Positions 5,549 to 15,216 of a stretch of DNA of 19,860 nucleotides are shown in pieces; position 1 is the stretch's first letter, and the number at the start of each line of letters is the position of its first letter. Source of the stretch: Hominisplanchenecus_A murintestinalis (GTDB lineage: Bacteria > Bacillota > Clostridia > Lachnospirales > Lachnospiraceae); NCBI RefSeq assembly GCF_943193015.1, contig NZ_CALPCM010000043.1, forward strand, positions 1-19,860, written 5' to 3'. Both the position numbers and the translations under genes were made by a program. The notes beneath the pieces were generated by a model, which saw nothing but the letters and a program-made list of their open reading frames with translations, was not told the DNA's origin and searched no databases.

Positions 5549-8500
5549 ATGGCTACAAAATTACAGAACTACATACAGCTTGCAGGACAGACAGCGGCAC
5601 AGGTTACGAAAAATCCCCAGAACTGGGTTGGCTTCTTAAATACGGTATCTAATGTGTACCGCTATACATTTCCTGACCAGCTGATGATTCATTCCCAGCG
5701 TCCAAAAGCTACGGCATGCGCTGAGTTTGACTTATGGACCAGGCGGATGAACCGGCATATCCGACGTGGCTCTAAGGGGATTGGTCTTGTCACTGTCCGT
5801 AACGGCTACCCTAAGATACGTTACGTCTTTGACATCGGGGATACGGAATTAAAGAGAAATTCGGCCAGCCTTTTCCAGTGGCGGTACAAACAAGAATACC
5901 GTGGCATTGTCACAAAGGCTCTGGAAGAACAGTTCGGCGTGTCCGGGGAGAAAGGCCTTGTGTATCAGCTTGAGATGATTGCCGTAAATATGGCAAACGG
6001 ATACTGGGAGAACTTTCATAAAGACATTATGTATGAGTGTGAAGGGAGCTTTTTGGAAGAGTTGGAAGAGCCGGAGGTCAGTGTGGAATTCCGGCTGACT
6101 GCTGCGGCAAGCATTTCCTATGTACTCCTTGCCAGATGCGGCTTTCAGCCAGAGAAATATCTAAAAAGCAAAGATTTTCAGTATATCCCAGACTTTAACA
6201 CACAAAGAATCATCAAGGTTCTCGGTGCTGCCGTCAGTGAATACAGCGAGCAGATGCTCAGAACGATTGCGGTCACTATCTATAACCACGAACATCAGAT
6301 ATCGACAGTTCAATACATCTCTCAGCCTGTACAGCCGCAGGGTAATGCCAGTGATGTGCAGCCATCAACGGCTCCTGCACAGGAACCAGATGAAGCCAAA
6401 GCAGATGCTGTTCAGGAAGATGCTACAAAAGAACCGGAGCTTGCCACTGCTGAAGCCACTCAGGAAGATGCTACAAAGGAGCCAGAGCCTGCCACTGCTG
6501 AAGTAACAGATACAGAAAACAGCATTCAAGATAACCCGGAATCCGAACATGCCAGTCAGGAGCCACAGCCTGTAAATTATCAGGTGGGCGATACCGTGTA
6601 TCTGGAAGATACGGCCTACGAGATTACGAAAATTGACATGTATGATGTGCAGCTGCGTGACCCGTCGCAACGATACCCAATCTTCCGCGTGGAAAGCAAA
6701 GACCGTTTGAATGATATGCTGCAGCATGATTCACGCAACGCGAAGCAGTCTACGCCGGATACAGAAGAGCCAGTTTTCACGGAAACAGAAGTCGTTCAGG
6801 ACACATCCGACGCACGGGAAGTATCTGTTCCTGTACCCTGTAATTTTACAATCACAGATGACCGTCTGGGCGAGGGTGGACCCAAAGCCAAGTTCCAAAT
6901 GAATATAAAAGCCATCACTGTATTGAAGCAAATCGAATCCGAAGGCCGCACTGCCACGTTTGATGAACAGCAGATTTTATCTAAATATGTCGGCTGGGGC
7001 GGTGTCCCGGATGCATTCGAGCCGGACAAGACTGGCTGGGAAAAGGAATATCAGGAGCTTAAGGATATACTGACATCGGAAGAATACACATCTGCCAAAG
7101 CATCTGTCCTGAATGCCCATTACACCAACCCGGTTGTTATTAAGGCAATGTATCAGGCTGTCGGCAGTATAGGCTTTACATACGGCAATATTCTGGAGCC
7201 TGCCTGCGGCGTCGGAAACTTCTTCGGCTTATTGCCAGAAGAAATGTCCAAATCTAAGCTGTACGGCGTGGAGCTGGATGGCATCAGCGGACGCATTGCA
7301 AAGCTGCTGTACCCCAATGCCCGGATTGATATTACTGGCTATGAAAAGGCAGGCTTCCCGGATGATTTCTTTGACATTGCCATTGGCAACGTGCCATTCG
7401 GGCAGTATCAGGTCAACGACCTGGAATACAACAAGCTGGGCTTTTCTATTCATAATTACTTCCTGGCTAAGTCCCTTGATAAAGTGCGTCCCGGCGGCAT
7501 CCTGGCGTTTATCACCACCCGTTACACAATGGATTCCAAGGATACAGACGTAAGGGAATATCTGGCTACAAAAGCGGACCTGCTTGGGGCTGTCCGTCTG
7601 CCTGACAACGCCTTTAAAGCGAACGCTAATACAGAAGTGGTGTCTGACATCCTGTTCTTACAGAAACGCGATACCCCAGCAGACGAAATCCCAGATTGGG
7701 TACATACTGAAGAGAATGCAGATGGATTTATTATCAATAATTATTTCCTCAATCATCCCGAAATGGTTCTGGGAACGCCTTCATCAGAAAGCACACAGTA
7801 TGGCAGGCAGGATTATACAGTTGTTCCTGTTCCAGACGTTGGCCTTGCCACACAGCTCCAAAAGGCAATGGAATTTATTCGTGGGACCTACCAGAAAGCC
7901 GTGCCAGCAGAACCGGATAAAAGCACTCCGGCAGACACGCTCCCGGCTGACGACAGCGTGAAGAACTATTCTTTCACTCTGGTAGACGGCGAAGTGTACT
8001 ACCGTGAGAATTCTATGATGAAGAAAGCCGAGCTGAACGCAACAGCCGAGCAACGTGTCAAAGGCATGATAAAACTGCGTGACTGCGTACACAGGCTGAT
8101 TGCCCTGCAGATGGACGAATACACGCCTGACAGCGCCATCACGGCAAAGCAGGCAGAGTTAAACCAGTTATACGACGCTTACACCCGTAAATACGGCCTG
8201 ATTAACAGCCGTGCGAACCGTCTGGCGTTTGAGCGGGATTCAAGCTATTATCTGCTCTGCTCCTTGGAAATCTTGGATGAAGACGGCAGGCTGGAACGCA
8301 AAGCGGATATGTTTACGAAACGCACTATCAAACAGCATAAGACAATCACCAGCGTAGACACGGCATCGGAAGCTCTGGTTGTATCCATTGGAGAACGCGC
8401 CAAAGTGGATTTGCTGTTTATGTCACAGCTGACCGGAAAAAGTGAATCCGAGCTGATTCGGGAATTACAGGGCGTAATCTATAAAGACCCAACGAATAAT

Positions 8501-11500
8501 ATTTGGCAGACAGCAGACGAATATCTGTCTGGCAATGTCCGTAAAAAGCTGCGGCAGGCACAAAAAGCAATGTCCACAGACCCGGCGTATAAAATTAACG
8601 TCAAGGCTCTGAAAGCTGCACAGCCAAAAGACCTTGACGCATCTGAGATTGAAGTACGTCTGGGCGCGACATGGATTGATAAATCTTATGTCCAGCAATT
8701 CATGTATGAAACCCTGAACACACCTGCTTACCTGCGTAATAGAATCACAGTAAATTACTCAACATTTACAGCGGAGTGGAGTATCACCAGCAAGAACGCC
8801 GTTCGGGATAACGATGTCGCAGCATACACGACATATGGTACTGACCGGGCAAATGCATATAAAATCCTTGAAGATTCCTTAAATCTCCGCGATGTGCGTA
8901 TTTACGATACTGTAGAAGACGCAGACGGAAAGGAAAAACGTGTCCTGAACGCAAAACAGACAACCCTTGCCCAGCAGAAACAGCAGGCTTTAAAAGATGC
9001 ATTCAAAGACTGGATATTCAAGGAGCCGGAACGCCGCCAGATGCTTGTCCATCACTATAACGAAACCATGAACAATACCCGCCCGCGTGAGTATGACGGC
9101 TCCCATATCGTATTCTCAGGCATCAACCCGGAAATAAAACTCCAGCCCCATCAGGTCAATGCGATTGCACATGTGCTGTATGGCGGGAATACTCTGCTTG
9201 CGCATGAAGTGGGGGCTGGGAAAACATTTGAAATGATTGCCGCCGCTATGGAGAGCAAACGCCTTGGGCTGTGTCATAAGTCAATATTCGTCGTCCCGAA
9301 TCATCTTACAGAGCAGACTGCGGCTGAATTCTTAAGGCTGTACCCAGCTGCGAATATTCTGGTCACAACTAAAATGGATTTTGAAACCCGTAACCGTAAG
9401 AAATTCTGCGCCCGTATAGCCACAAGCGACATTGATGCAGTCATCATCGGGCATTCACAATTTGAGCGTATCCCGATAAGCATGGAACGCCAGGAACGCT
9501 TGATACGGGAACAGATTGACGAAATTACAGACGGCATCCGGGAAGTGAAAGCCAGCCATGGAGAACGCTTTACCATTAAGCAGCTGGAGCGTACCAAGAA
9601 AAGCCTGGAAGTGCGGCTTGAAAAGTTACAGGCAAATGGACGCAAGGACGATGTGGTCACGTTTGAAGAACTCGGCGTTGACATGATGTTCGTGGACGAA
9701 TCGGACCTGTACAAAAATTTGTTCTTATACACCAAAATGCGCAACGTGGCTGGCCTGTCTACGGCAGATGCACAGAAAAGCTCCGATATGTTTGCAAAAT
9801 GCCGTTATCTGGATGAAATCACGGGCGGCAGGGGCATTGTGTTCGCCACCGGAACCCCTATCAGCAACAGTATGACGGAAATGTATTCTATCCAGAGATA
9901 CCTGCAATACGACCGCCTGCAGGAGATGGGCATGGGGCAGTTTGACAGCTGGGCTTCAAGGTTTGGAGAAACCACCACCGCCCTGGAATTGGCTCCGGAA
10001 GGCACTGGATACAGGGCACGTACACGTTTTGCCAAGTTCTTCAACCTGCCGGAACTAATGAATATGTTCAAAGAAATTGCGGATATAAAAACTGCAGACC
10101 AGCTTAACCTGCCTACGCCGGAAGTGGAATACCACAATATCGTATCAGAGCCAACAGAGTTTCAGCAGACCATGGTCAAAGCACTGTCTAAACGTGCAGA
10201 GAAAGTCCACGGCGGAATCGACCCGCATATTGATAATATGTTGCGTATCACATCAGACGGGCGGAAGCTGGGGCTTGACCAAAGAATTATTAACCCCATG
10301 CTGCCGGACGAGCCGGAAACGAAAGTGAATAAATGCGTGGCAAATATTTTAAAGATATGGAAAGAAGGCGATTCAGAAAAACTAACGCAGCTGGTGTTCT
10401 GCGACATTGCGACGCCATCTGGAAAACCAAATGACGGTTCTGAAGATGCTCCGTTTACAAATATCTATGACGACATCCGAAGAAAACTGATTTCTGGCGG
10501 CATGGCTCCAGAACAGGTTACCTTTATACATAGTGCCAAGACCGACATACAAAAGAAAGAGCTGTTCGCAAAAGTCCGCTCCGGACAGGTGCGTGTCTTA
10601 ATCGGCTCCACCCAGAAGATGGGCGCCGGGACCAACGTACAGGACAGGCTCATAGCTTTACATGATTTGGATTGCCCCTGGCGCCCCCGTGACCTGATTC
10701 AAAGAAAAGGCAGAATCGAACGCAGGGGCAACCGAAACGCGAAAGTGCATGTGTTCCGGTATGTGACAAACGCGACATTCGATGCGTACCTCTGGCAGAC
10801 GGTGGAAAATAAACAAAAGTTCATCAGCCAGATTATGACCAGCAAATCCCCTGTACGAAGCTGTGAAGACGTGGACGAAGCTACACTCTCATTCGCTGAG
10901 ATAAAAGCATTGTGCGCTGGCGACCCACGCATTAAAGAACGTATGGATTTGGACGTGGAAGTGTCGCGTTTGAAGATTATGAAAGCCGACCACCAGAGCA
11001 AACAATACCGTCTGGAAGACAATGTGTTAAAACATTTCCCGGAGCAGATTCAACAGGCGCAAGGCTTTATTGCTGGCTTAACAGCCGATATACAGACTTT
11101 AAGCCAGCATCCCCGCCCAGCAGAAGGATTTGCCGGGATGGAGATACTGGGCGCAGCCTATACAGACAAGACGGATGCTGGGACAGCCCTGATGGATGCC
11201 ATACAGGATGTGACAAGTGAAGAGCCAGTAACCATTGGCAGTTACCGGGGATTTGGCTTATACGTCAAATTCACCGGATTCACCCACAAACTGAGCCTGA
11301 AAGGAGCCATTGCCTACAATGTTGAGTTGGGAACGGATGCTCGCGGCAATCTGATACGAATTGACAATGCACTGGACAAAATCCCGGAACGTCTGGAAGA
11401 TTATGAAACAACTCTGGCAAACCTGCTCCAGCAGCAGGAAGCCGCTAAATCAGAAATCAATAAGCCGTTCCAGTACGAAGAAGAGTTGCGCGTTAAGTCC

Positions 11501-11569
11501 GCACGTCTGGCAGAGCTGGATGCAGAGCTTAACATCGGCGGTGTATCCCAATCCGGGAGTGCAGCGTAA
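5549..11569 (+). CDS. Giant N6-DNA methylase/SNF2-type helicase fusion, DarB-like (2006 aa)
   Basis: AAAAGGAGGG stands eight bases before ATG. An N-terminal module (residues 1-240; DQLMIHSQRPKATACAEFDLW, RGSKGIGLV) is typical of such proteins in clostridial elements. A low-complexity linker follows with two 16-residue repeats (289-320), then a small beta domain (about 340-390). The methylase has motif I LEPACGVGNFF (about 549-559) and motif IV GNVPFG (613-618) in place of NPPF. The helicase has Walker A HEVGAGKT (1219-1226), box II DESD (1383-1386), ATGTP (1433-1437), GAGTN (1692-1696) and QRKGRIERRG (1718-1727). Phage P1 DarB has the same architecture and protects incoming DNA from restriction. 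I infer a similar protective or DNA-processing role. It heads the operon with PcfK/PcfJ. Confidence 0.9.
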   Translation: MATKLQNYIQLAGQTAAQVTKNPQNWVGFLNTVSNVYRYTFPDQLMIHSQRPKATACAEFDLWTRRMNRHIRRGSKGIGLVTVRNGYPKIRYVFDIGDTELKRNSASLFQWRYKQEYRGIVTKALEEQFGVSGEKGLVYQLEMIAVNMANGYWENFHKDIMYECEGSFLEELEEPEVSVEFRLTAAASISYVLLARCGFQPEKYLKSKDFQYIPDFNTQRIIKVLGAAVSEYSEQMLRTIAVTIYNHEHQISTVQYISQPVQPQGNASDVQPSTAPAQEPDEAKADAVQEDATKEPELATAEATQEDATKEPEPATAEVTDTENSIQDNPESEHASQEPQPVNYQVGDTVYLEDTAYEITKIDMYDVQLRDPSQRYPIFRVESKDRLNDMLQHDSRNAKQSTPDTEEPVFTETEVVQDTSDAREVSVPVPCNFTITDDRLGEGGPKAKFQMNIKAITVLKQIESEGRTATFDEQQILSKYVGWGGVPDAFEPDKTGWEKEYQELKDILTSEEYTSAKASVLNAHYTNPVVIKAMYQAVGSIGFTYGNILEPACGVGNFFGLLPEEMSKSKLYGVELDGISGRIAKLLYPNARIDITGYEKAGFPDDFFDIAIGNVPFGQYQVNDLEYNKLGFSIHNYFLAKSLDKVRPGGILAFITTRYTMDSKDTDVREYLATKADLLGAVRLPDNAFKANANTEVVSDILFLQKRDTPADEIPDWVHTEENADGFIINNYFLNHPEMVLGTPSSESTQYGRQDYTVVPVPDVGLATQLQKAMEFIRGTYQKAVPAEPDKSTPADTLPADDSVKNYSFTLVDGEVYYRENSMMKKAELNATAEQRVKGMIKLRDCVHRLIALQMDEYTPDSAITAKQAELNQLYDAYTRKYGLINSRANRLAFERDSSYYLLCSLEILDEDGRLERKADMFTKRTIKQHKTITSVDTASEALVVSIGERAKVDLLFMSQLTGKSESELIRELQGVIYKDPTNNIWQTADEYLSGNVRKKLRQAQKAMSTDPAYKINVKALKAAQPKDLDASEIEVRLGATWIDKSYVQQFMYETLNTPAYLRNRITVNYSTFTAEWSITSKNAVRDNDVAAYTTYGTDRANAYKILEDSLNLRDVRIYDTVEDADGKEKRVLNAKQTTLAQQKQQALKDAFKDWIFKEPERRQMLVHHYNETMNNTRPREYDGSHIVFSGINPEIKLQPHQVNAIAHVLYGGNTLLAHEVGAGKTFEMIAAAMESKRLGLCHKSIFVVPNHLTEQTAAEFLRLYPAANILVTTKMDFETRNRKKFCARIATSDIDAVIIGHSQFERIPISMERQERLIREQIDEITDGIREVKASHGERFTIKQLERTKKSLEVRLEKLQANGRKDDVVTFEELGVDMMFVDESDLYKNLFLYTKMRNVAGLSTADAQKSSDMFAKCRYLDEITGGRGIVFATGTPISNSMTEMYSIQRYLQYDRLQEMGMGQFDSWASRFGETTTALELAPEGTGYRARTRFAKFFNLPELMNMFKEIADIKTADQLNLPTPEVEYHNIVSEPTEFQQTMVKALSKRAEKVHGGIDPHIDNMLRITSDGRKLGLDQRIINPMLPDEPETKVNKCVANILKIWKEGDSEKLTQLVFCDIATPSGKPNDGSEDAPFTNIYDDIRRKLISGGMAPEQVTFIHSAKTDIQKKELFAKVRSGQVRVLIGSTQKMGAGTNVQDRLIALHDLDCPWRPRDLIQRKGRIERRGNRNAKVHVFRYVTNATFDAYLWQTVENKQKFISQIMTSKSPVRSCEDVDEATLSFAEIKALCAGDPRIKERMDLDVEVSRLKIMKADHQSKQYRLEDNVLKHFPEQIQQAQGFIAGLTADIQTLSQHPRPAEGFAGMEILGAAYTDKTDAGTALMDAIQDVTSEEPVTIGSYRGFGLYVKFTGFTHKLSLKGAIAYNVELGTDARGNLIRIDNALDKIPERLEDYETTLANLLQQQEAAKSEINKPFQYEEELRVKSARLAELDAELNIGGVSQSGSAA
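6413..6508 (+). repeat. Two tandem 48-bp units inside the methylase/helicase gene
   Basis: Units 6413-6460 and 6461-6508 encode QEDATKEPELATAEAT and QEDATKEPEPATAEVT. They lie in the acidic linker between the N-terminal module and the rest and can vary in number without shifting the frame. Confidence 0.85.
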
Positions 11570-11591
11570 TACTATGCTTTATGGACATCAA

Positions 11592-11611
11592 TAGCCCCCA
11601 TTTGGGGGCTA
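11592..11611. other. Perfect 8-bp hairpin after the giant gene
   Basis: TAGCCCCC and GGGGGCTA are separated by four bases. There is no T run on the plus-strand side, so it is not a classical terminator. It may shield the 3' end or limit read-through into the next gene. Confidence 0.5.
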
Positions 11612-11666
11612 CGGGTGCCTTAATAATAATATTCTGCCAGAGTACAGGCAGGGAATGGAGATTCAT

Positions 11667-11948
11667 ATGGAAAGGAAATTAAAGATTTTAAAAGCTGTCC
11701 TTCTGCTCCGTCGGGTAAACCGATGCCAGAGCAAAGAAGAACAGATTGCAGAAGCTGAAAAGCATTATACAGACAAACAGCTTGATGAATGGATTGAAAT
11801 GCTGAAACATCCGGAAGATGAGCCAGAGTTCGATGAGGAGCCTGAATATCACAACGAAGAAATACAGCATTCATCCTGTACAGAGCGTGATTATTCCCCA
11901 AGCAATCCGTGGGATGCGCCCGGAATGTCTGTGCGGGATTTCATTTAA
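11667..11948 (+). CDS. Small acidic hypothetical protein (93 aa)
   Basis: I choose ATG at 11667, as GGAG ends six bases before it. An in-frame ATG at 11655 would add MEIH but has only a weak GGCAGGGA site. The first 25 residues are basic and helical and the middle is a charged amphipathic helix. The second half is very acidic (PEDEPEFDEEPEYHNEE) and ends NPWDAPGMSVRDFI. No family is recognised. It lies between the methylase/helicase and the PcfK-like gene, all on one strand, and may be an accessory partner of either. Confidence 0.6.
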   Translation: MERKLKILKAVLLLRRVNRCQSKEEQIAEAEKHYTDKQLDEWIEMLKHPEDEPEFDEEPEYHNEEIQHSSCTERDYSPSNPWDAPGMSVRDFI

Positions 11949-11984
11949 CCAATCAACACATCAGTACAAAGGGAGGTATTGTAT

Positions 11985-13022
11985 ATGAGTTATTCTAATA
12001 TGGCTGGACTGGATTTATTCACAGCTCCATTTCGCAGCGCACAGGCTTCCAGAACGGCTACGGCATCCCGTCCACAACAGCCTAAAGCTACAGCTTCACA
12101 GCCTAAATCTGCTGTTTCTCCGCAACAGCAGGCAAAATCAGCAGCTTCACAGCCTGTAAAGCCAAAAGCTCCGGCAATCCAGACACAGGAGCCTAATATT
12201 CCGCAAAAATCTGTTCCAACTGAAAAGGCTCCTACTGTACAGACGGGACAGGATAAATCCCCGCAGCCGGAAAAGAAATCGCAAGCAGAGGCACAGGCTC
12301 CTGCAAAAGAACTGCCATCTGCACAGGCACAATCAGAACCACCTGCAAAGGAACTGACAATGGATATGTCTGACCGCACTATCCCAGCAGGAAAGCCTCT
12401 GGATGCGTCAGAAGACGCTAAGAGAAAGGCTCATGAAGAAGCTGAGGCAAAACGCAGGGCAGAGTGGGAAGCCAAACAGTTTGCGAAAAAGCAGGAAAGG
12501 GAAGCTGCTCTTGAGAAAATTAAGAGCATGAGTGACGCTGACATAGTATCCGCATCCACAGAACGTGTCCGTGTAGATACAGAAAAACTCACCCGCCGCA
12601 ACATGAAAGAATGTGTTTCTGAGCATATACAGAACCTGTGCCGCAAAGACCCTGCATTTGCCCGGCAGACTATGAATCCGAACAAATCTATGATTCATTG
12701 TTTCCATTATATCAACCGCATGGCAAAAGATTATCTCCAACAGGAAATGAAAGATAATGACATCAGGCCGGAAAATGGAGTTTACGGTGGCGATGTCCCA
12801 GACGATTTAGTATATCAATGGAGTATTGATTATTTCAATGACCCGGACGCACAGGAAGACCATGTGGAAGAAGAAAAGTTCACTCCACGTCCGTATGTCA
12901 ATGCTGCATCCAAAGCCAAAGGGACTACAAAGTCTAAGAAAGCAGCTAAAAAGGAAACAGAGAAAAAGCAGGAACCGAAGAAAAATGATTACCAGCAAAT
13001 GAGCTTACTGGGGGTGTCTTAA
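11985..13022 (+). CDS. PcfK-like protein with long disordered N-terminus (345 aa)
   Basis: GGGAGG (11971-11976) is eight bases before ATG at 11985. An in-frame TTG at 11979 is too close to the site. Residues about 15-130 are a low-complexity Ala/Pro/Gln/Lys region. A charged coiled-coil-like helix follows (about 140-178). The conserved part (about 190-290; KECVSEHIQNLC, NPNKSMIHCFHYI, YQWSIDYFNDPD) resembles PcfK of the enterococcal pheromone plasmid pCF10, of unknown exact function in the conjugation gene set. The tail is Lys-rich and ends QQMSLLGVS, close to the QL(S/D)LF motif that binds the replication sliding clamp. PcfJ starts on the next base after the stop, as in other PcfK-PcfJ pairs. 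Confidence 0.75.
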   Translation: MSYSNMAGLDLFTAPFRSAQASRTATASRPQQPKATASQPKSAVSPQQQAKSAASQPVKPKAPAIQTQEPNIPQKSVPTEKAPTVQTGQDKSPQPEKKSQAEAQAPAKELPSAQAQSEPPAKELTMDMSDRTIPAGKPLDASEDAKRKAHEEAEAKRRAEWEAKQFAKKQEREAALEKIKSMSDADIVSASTERVRVDTEKLTRRNMKECVSEHIQNLCRKDPAFARQTMNPNKSMIHCFHYINRMAKDYLQQEMKDNDIRPENGVYGGDVPDDLVYQWSIDYFNDPDAQEDHVEEEKFTPRPYVNAASKAKGTTKSKKAAKKETEKKQEPKKNDYQQMSLLGVS

Positions 13023-15017
13023 ATGTTAAATAAAAGAGAATGCCGGAGATTCGCTGACACTGATTTAAAAATGGCACCAGGCAATGGGATTCTCCATGCA
13101 GGGCAGATTGACTATATCATCCGTACGGCAATAAAGATGATTGACCATCACAAAACACTGATACTGTATGTCTATTCCCGCACAGAGGCTGTACAGGGGA
13201 GCTTCCAGCCGTGCTGTACAGTCTTCCAGACGAAAGATGATTATATAACTCTGGTACGCCGGGAAGATGGCAGTACAGCATGGAGCACAGCGGCATTTAT
13301 AAATTTAGGATACAGCTGGGATTTTCAAGATAAGTGCGCTTTTTACTCTGCAGCAGATGAAATGCGCCTCTGCAAGTATTTTAAAAGCAGTCCCGGCAGT
13401 GGGTTCAAACCACTGCTCAAAGCCCAGAATGACATACTGGAAAAGCGCAGACAGGAACGCCAGAGAATCCGTGAAAATACAATCATCAGCCGTATGTCTG
13501 GCGTGCCAGCCCTGCCCCGTGGGCTGAAAGGCTGGATTCATAAATCCGTCATGCCTGCGTATTTTTACTATGATTATAAGCGTGGCGGAAAGGATGTTCC
13601 CGGTGTATGCTCTGCATGCGGCCATGAAATACGATTATCTGGCGTAAAGCAGGGGAACAAAGCAGTTTGCCCACATTGCAAGCATGAGCTTATCATGAAG
13701 CCACGCTCCCGCCGTGGATGCTGTATGACAGACCGTGACACCTGCCAGGTCATCCAGAATGTCGGCAACGGCGAACTGGTGATACGGATTGTAAAAGTGT
13801 ATTACACATACACAGATGACACGCCTGAAATAAATATTTACGAAAATGCCCGGCAGTTTATCCGGCAAAATGGCGGCGATGGGAAGATTGACTCTGAATG
13901 CTATTATTACCAGCATGGCAGCGGAATCCTGACGGACTGGAAGAAAGGAGAGCGTCCAGCTCTGTTCAGCCAATGGCAGTATAGTTTCGAGGCTGATACA
14001 TGCGCCCATTTATACACCAGGAATCTTCCAGACGAACTAAATGGCACTGCATGGCAGTATTGCCCTATTGACGGCTATTACAGCCATTTCCGGGAACAGA
14101 TGCAGTCGCTGCCATTTCTTGCCGCATATCTAAAGCATCCGCGTCTGGAGCATCTGGTGAAAACCGGATTCTATGAAATTGTAACAGACCTGGCATACCG
14201 CCATCATCCGGACTGCCTGGACGAAACAGAAAACCGGACACACCGGATACTGAGAGCAGCAGCCGAAGATGTGCAGTTCCTAAAGGAATTAAACGTAGAT
14301 ATATCCACATTGCAGATATTCCAAGGATATGTTGGATTGAAAGACCGACAAAAACTGCTCTTGTGGCAGCTGGAACATGAAGTAAACCGGGACGTCCTGC
14401 CAATCCTTGAGCATATGACGGTGCATAAATTTATCAGGTACATGGATAATCAATACGGATTCCTGCGTTTGCGGAAAAATCCTCATGGCGTGCTGCGGTA
14501 CGAGGAGATGCAGGATTTGGTGTCAGAGTACAGGGATTATCTGGATATGTGCCATAAGCTGGGATACGACATGGAGAACAGCTTTGTCCTGTACCCGAAA
14601 GATTTACAGAAATCCCACGATAAAGCGGCCCGCCGGATAAAGCACAGGAAAGACGCTAAAATAAAATGTGACTTTATCGCTGTATACCAGAAGCTTTCCG
14701 GGCAGCTGGATTTTGAGAAAGACGGTTTGAAAATCGTGTATCCTGATACGCCGGATGATGTTATAAAAGAAGGGCATGCATTGCATCACTGCGTGGGCGG
14801 CTATGTGGAACGTGCGGCTAACAAAGAATGTGTCATACTGTTCCTGCGGAAAAGCTCTGACGAAGAAAAGCCATTTTATACGATTGAAGTCCAGGGACAA
14901 AAAGCGGTACAGGTACGGGGCACAGGAAACTGCAGCATGACGCCGGAAGTTGAGGCATTTATCACAGACTGGGAGCAGAGGGTGCTTAGCGCCCGGCTTC
15001 CGGCTGCTGCGGCATGA
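13023..15017 (+). CDS. pcfJ: PcfJ-like protein with zinc ribbon (664 aa)
   Basis: The ATG directly follows the PcfK-like stop codon. A GGGGGTG stretch in the end of that gene is the likely ribosome site, so translation is probably coupled. A four-cysteine zinc ribbon lies at C196, C199, C216 and C219 (CSAC and CPHC). The PcfJ family segment is near residues 575-655, with the signature EGHALHHCVGGYVERA, then LFLRKS and FYTIEVQG. PcfJ proteins are carried by pheromone-type plasmids and many clostridial conjugative elements. Their biochemical role is not settled. The EGxxLHHCVG motif with paired histidines and a cysteine may be a catalytic or metal site, which is inference. The protein has no membrane segment. 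No terminator is visible directly after it. Confidence 0.85.
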   Translation: MLNKRECRRFADTDLKMAPGNGILHAGQIDYIIRTAIKMIDHHKTLILYVYSRTEAVQGSFQPCCTVFQTKDDYITLVRREDGSTAWSTAAFINLGYSWDFQDKCAFYSAADEMRLCKYFKSSPGSGFKPLLKAQNDILEKRRQERQRIRENTIISRMSGVPALPRGLKGWIHKSVMPAYFYYDYKRGGKDVPGVCSACGHEIRLSGVKQGNKAVCPHCKHELIMKPRSRRGCCMTDRDTCQVIQNVGNGELVIRIVKVYYTYTDDTPEINIYENARQFIRQNGGDGKIDSECYYYQHGSGILTDWKKGERPALFSQWQYSFEADTCAHLYTRNLPDELNGTAWQYCPIDGYYSHFREQMQSLPFLAAYLKHPRLEHLVKTGFYEIVTDLAYRHHPDCLDETENRTHRILRAAAEDVQFLKELNVDISTLQIFQGYVGLKDRQKLLLWQLEHEVNRDVLPILEHMTVHKFIRYMDNQYGFLRLRKNPHGVLRYEEMQDLVSEYRDYLDMCHKLGYDMENSFVLYPKDLQKSHDKAARRIKHRKDAKIKCDFIAVYQKLSGQLDFEKDGLKIVYPDTPDDVIKEGHALHHCVGGYVERAANKECVILFLRKSSDEEKPFYTIEVQGQKAVQVRGTGNCSMTPEVEAFITDWEQRVLSARLPAAAA

Positions 15018-15128
15018 TTCTGAATAATACCGCTTACAAAGTCGGTCAATGCTAAATTATATATAAATATAGTATGATTTTTCTGTAATTATCAAAACCA
15101 CACTATAAGAGATACAAGATACCATAAT

Positions 15129-15165
15129 GGCAGCTGATACAGAAATCAACTCTTTATGCGGCTGC
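15129..15165 (+). other. Small inverted repeat before the Rpn gene
   Basis: GGCAGC (15129-15134) and GCTGCC (15160-15165) are 25 bases apart and lie just upstream of the -10 box at 15176. This could be an operator or a weak hairpin. The rest of 15018-15216 shows nothing else. Confidence 0.3.
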
Positions 15166-15181
15166 CAAAACATGATATAAT
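15153..15181 (+). promoter_or_regulatory. Promoter of the Rpn nuclease gene
   Basis: A perfect TATAAT (15176-15181) stands 35 bases before the start codon's ATG at 15217. The -35 position (TTTATG, 17 bases upstream) is poor, so an activator or an extended -10 (TGA before TATAAT) may help. Confidence 0.5.
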
Positions 15182-15216
15182 CAGAGTAAGGGAAGGCTGG
15201 AAAGGAGAGAATGCCA

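Noticed and set aside
5549..11569. Type II or type I restriction enzyme
   Set aside because: No nuclease motif or specificity subunit was seen. The methylase-helicase order and the conjugative context fit a DarB-like protein better.
11990..12379. Minus-strand Cys/Gly/Ala-rich frame
   Set aside because: It is the complement of the Ala/Pro/Gln-rich low-complexity region of the PcfK-like gene.
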